Of a stretch of DNA of 64,000 nucleotides, positions 62,804 to 64,000 are shown in pieces. The position numbers were made by a program, and so were the translations under genes. Source of the stretch: Vibrio gazogenes (GTDB taxonomy: Bacteria; Pseudomonadota; Gammaproteobacteria; Enterobacterales; Vibrionaceae). The stretch lies in the NCBI RefSeq assembly GCF_023920225.1, contig NZ_CP092588.1, forward strand, positions 868,001 to 932,000, in the 5' to 3' direction. The first letter of the stretch is position 1, and every line of letters starts with the position of its first letter. Under the pieces are notes generated by a model. That model made no database searches and had not been told where the DNA came from. It saw only the letters and a program-made list of their open reading frames with translations.

Positions 62804-63333
62804 AGCCGCTTCTCCGTGTAAGGATGCATTGACATCGTCTTGAGTTCGCACAATTTGTAAATGTCTTGTAGCACAACAAACAACGACTGGATGGCACTTA
62901 GGAAAAACGTGATAGGAATTGCAGCGTACGCATATGACATAGGAAGGGCAAATACACTTGACACTTGACCACTGCCTTTTTGCGCAAAATTGACTCCCTC
63001 ATAGGATAAATAGGCAAAGAAAAGTGTGAGCAGTACACCCATAAAAATTTGAAAACCAATTTTAGTCTGGCTAGAAAATTTGTTCACAATGAACTCTAAC
63101 CCCATATGTTCACGCTTAGCTGTACAACATGGAACGGCAAGTAAAATTGCCCATATCATTATGTATCTTGCGAGTTCTTCTACCCAAGATAACTGCCAAT
63201 GGAAAAGATATCGGTCTATCACTGCAATCCATACATCTAGAATTAATAGCGATATCAGTATGCCGACACAAAACTGGTTTACTTTATTTAGCTTATTGCT
63301 AACTTTTATTATGTTAGATTTAACACTGCTCAT
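62800..63333 (-). CDS. dctQ: TRAP transporter small permease (DctQ family)
   Basis: A 177-residue protein with four helices (CVGILISLLILDVWIAVI, LARYIMIWAILLAVPCC, GFQIFMGVLLTLFFAYLSY, YAYAAIPITFFLSAIQSLFVVL). WVEELARY is the typical DctQ motif. AAAGGATG precedes ATG 63333. It lies 48 nt after the RidA gene. Confidence 0.92.
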   Translation of the reverse strand: MSSVKSNIIKVSNKLNKVNQFCVGILISLLILDVWIAVIDRYLFHWQLSWVEELARYIMIWAILLAVPCCTAKREHMGLEFIVNKFSSQTKIGFQIFMGVLLTLFFAYLSYEGVNFAQKGSGQVSSVFALPMSYAYAAIPITFFLSAIQSLFVVLQDIYKLCELKTMSMHPYTEKRL

Positions 63334-63381
63334 TTAGACATCCTTTGTCTTTAAATCCGTGTAACTTAAATATTTATTTAA

Positions 63382-63765
63382 TTATTCTTTATAACAAGTT
63401 ACGTCGACTTCAACCTTACAATCCACAACAAGGTCCGCAACCATGCATATTCTCGCAGGTGGATTATCGCCAAATACTTCTTTAAACACCTTATTAAAAG
63501 ACTGAAAATATCTTGAGTCGGTTAATACCACGGTCACATGTACAACATCTTCAAGACCATAATTCGCTTCTTTCATTATATTAAGACAATTTTCAATCGC
63601 CAAGCGTGATTGTTCAATAATGCCGCCTTCAACAACTTCACCATCTTTCATTGGAGTTTGGCCGGAAACATATAACCATCCTCCCGCTTGAACTGCTCTT
63701 GAAAAAGGTAAATGTTGACCACCAGTACCGGTACCACCAGTACTGCCAAATCTAATAATTGACAT
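63382..63765 (-). CDS. RidA-family protein
   Basis: A 127-residue YjgF/YER057c/UK114 protein. AGGWLYVSGQTPMKDGEVV and PPARICMVADLVVDCKVEVDVTCY are the conserved regions; the Arg in PPARI is the residue that binds the carboxylate of enamine or imine substrates. RidA-type enzymes speed hydrolysis of such intermediates to keto acids and ammonia. Its place in a D-amino acid operon fits clearing of 2-iminoacids. Confidence 0.88.
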   Translation of the reverse strand: MSIIRFGSTGGTGTGGQHLPFSRAVQAGGWLYVSGQTPMKDGEVVEGGIIEQSRLAIENCLNIMKEANYGLEDVVHVTVVLTDSRYFQSFNKVFKEVFGDNPPARICMVADLVVDCKVEVDVTCYKE

Positions 63766-63784
63766 AATAAAACCTCAAAAAATA

Positions 63785-64000
63785 TTATTTATTTCTGTAA
63801 AGAAATTTTCCAGAACGTTTTTTATTTACTGATTTTTCCTGATATACAATATTCCCATTCACTAAGACATATTCAATACCAGCACTTACTTGTTTAGGAT
63901 TATTAAAGGATGCCATATCAATAATTTTCTCAAAATCAAAAATCACTAAATCAGCATAATATTGTTCTTTAATTAATCCTCTATTTTTTAAACCAAAGCG
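63785..64000 (-). CDS. N-acyl-D-amino-acid deacylase (partial, C-terminal end)
   Basis: Seventy-one codons to a TAA at 63785, open at the window edge. FGLKNRGLIKEQYYADLVIFDFEKIIDMASFNNPKQVSAGIEYVLVNGNIVYQE is the C-terminal end of D-aminoacylases of the amidohydrolase superfamily (typical RGxIxxGxxADLVIFDP and GIxxVxVNG). These release D-amino acids from N-acyl forms. It precedes ridA and the TRAP genes on the same strand. Confidence 0.82.
   Translation of the reverse strand, partial: RFGLKNRGLIKEQYYADLVIFDFEKIIDMASFNNPKQVSAGIEYVLVNGNIVYQEKSVNKKRSGKFLYRNK

Noticed and set aside
1..64000. tRNA, rRNA or replication origin
   Set aside because: I looked for cloverleaf ends, rRNA-like blocks, and DnaA-box clusters and saw none that I could support.

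Overview
The window looks like part of a Vibrionaceae chromosome (genus Vibrio most likely). It carries a PrtV-type M6 protease, a decayed Vibrio-type chromosomal integron with a VCR-like attC site, a gal operon, a ugp operon and an LdhA-type D-lactate dehydrogenase. I see no rRNA or tRNA genes. The species cannot be fixed from the sequence alone.

Region 1 (1-7.6 kb) is a type III-B CRISPR-Cas locus with a reverse transcriptase. On the minus strand, reading out of the window, are a DUF1874/Crn2-type ring nuclease, a six-helix membrane protein with a C-terminal CARF/SAVED-like half, and the start of Cmr1 (cut by the window edge). Divergent on the plus strand are a Cas6-RT-Cas1 fusion and Cas2, followed by a terminator and an array of 8 repeats and 7 spacers. 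The array appears to be transcribed towards cas2, from a promoter on its far side. The parts suggest a system that can take spacers from RNA, signals through cyclic oligoadenylate to a membrane effector, and carries its own enzyme to switch the signal off.

Region 2 (7.6-22.1 kb) holds metabolic and regulatory genes: D-lactate dehydrogenase, a SulP transporter, a diguanylate cyclase, two paralogous CI-like regulators with a shared upstream region, a GNAT, a GFA protein, a VOC protein under a perfect SoxR-type operator, and galTKM with a GalR operator. Three copies of a TA-flanked MITE family are scattered here; one supplies the stop codon of the GNAT gene.

Region 3 (22.1-49.6 kb) holds an aaeXAB-like efflux operon, a thioesterase, PrtV with a small secreted protein resembling its pro-segment, a GPH-type sugar symporter, an amidoligase/C26 amidotransferase pair, a YagU-like protein, an aldehyde dehydrogenase with a sigma-54 promoter divergent from an AcoR-like activator, prephenate dehydratase, a LysR regulator, a glycerophosphodiester/glycerol-3-phosphate uptake cluster (deoR-ugpQ divergent from ugpBAEC plus a HAD phosphatase), signal peptidase I, a nitrilase-family protein and an alpha/beta hydrolase.

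Region 4 (49.6-60.1 kb) is the most unusual part: a tandemly duplicated, integrase-dead chromosomal integron. Each unit runs from a 253-bp terminal element with a terminator, through minus-strand cassettes with attC sites, to an attI-like junction and a 125-bp intIA remnant that keeps the start and end of the integrase gene but lacks the middle. Cassettes carry a DUF4365 nuclease-like gene, a gene split by an in-frame amber codon, DUF5677-like genes, YefM-YoeB, a peptide deformylase and a GNAT. An MNT-HEPN gene lies beside the integrase remnant, and its second copy has become a chimera.

Region 5 (60.4-64 kb) is a TRAP transporter (dctPQM) with a RidA protein and the end of a D-aminoacylase, probably for N-acyl-D-amino acid use.
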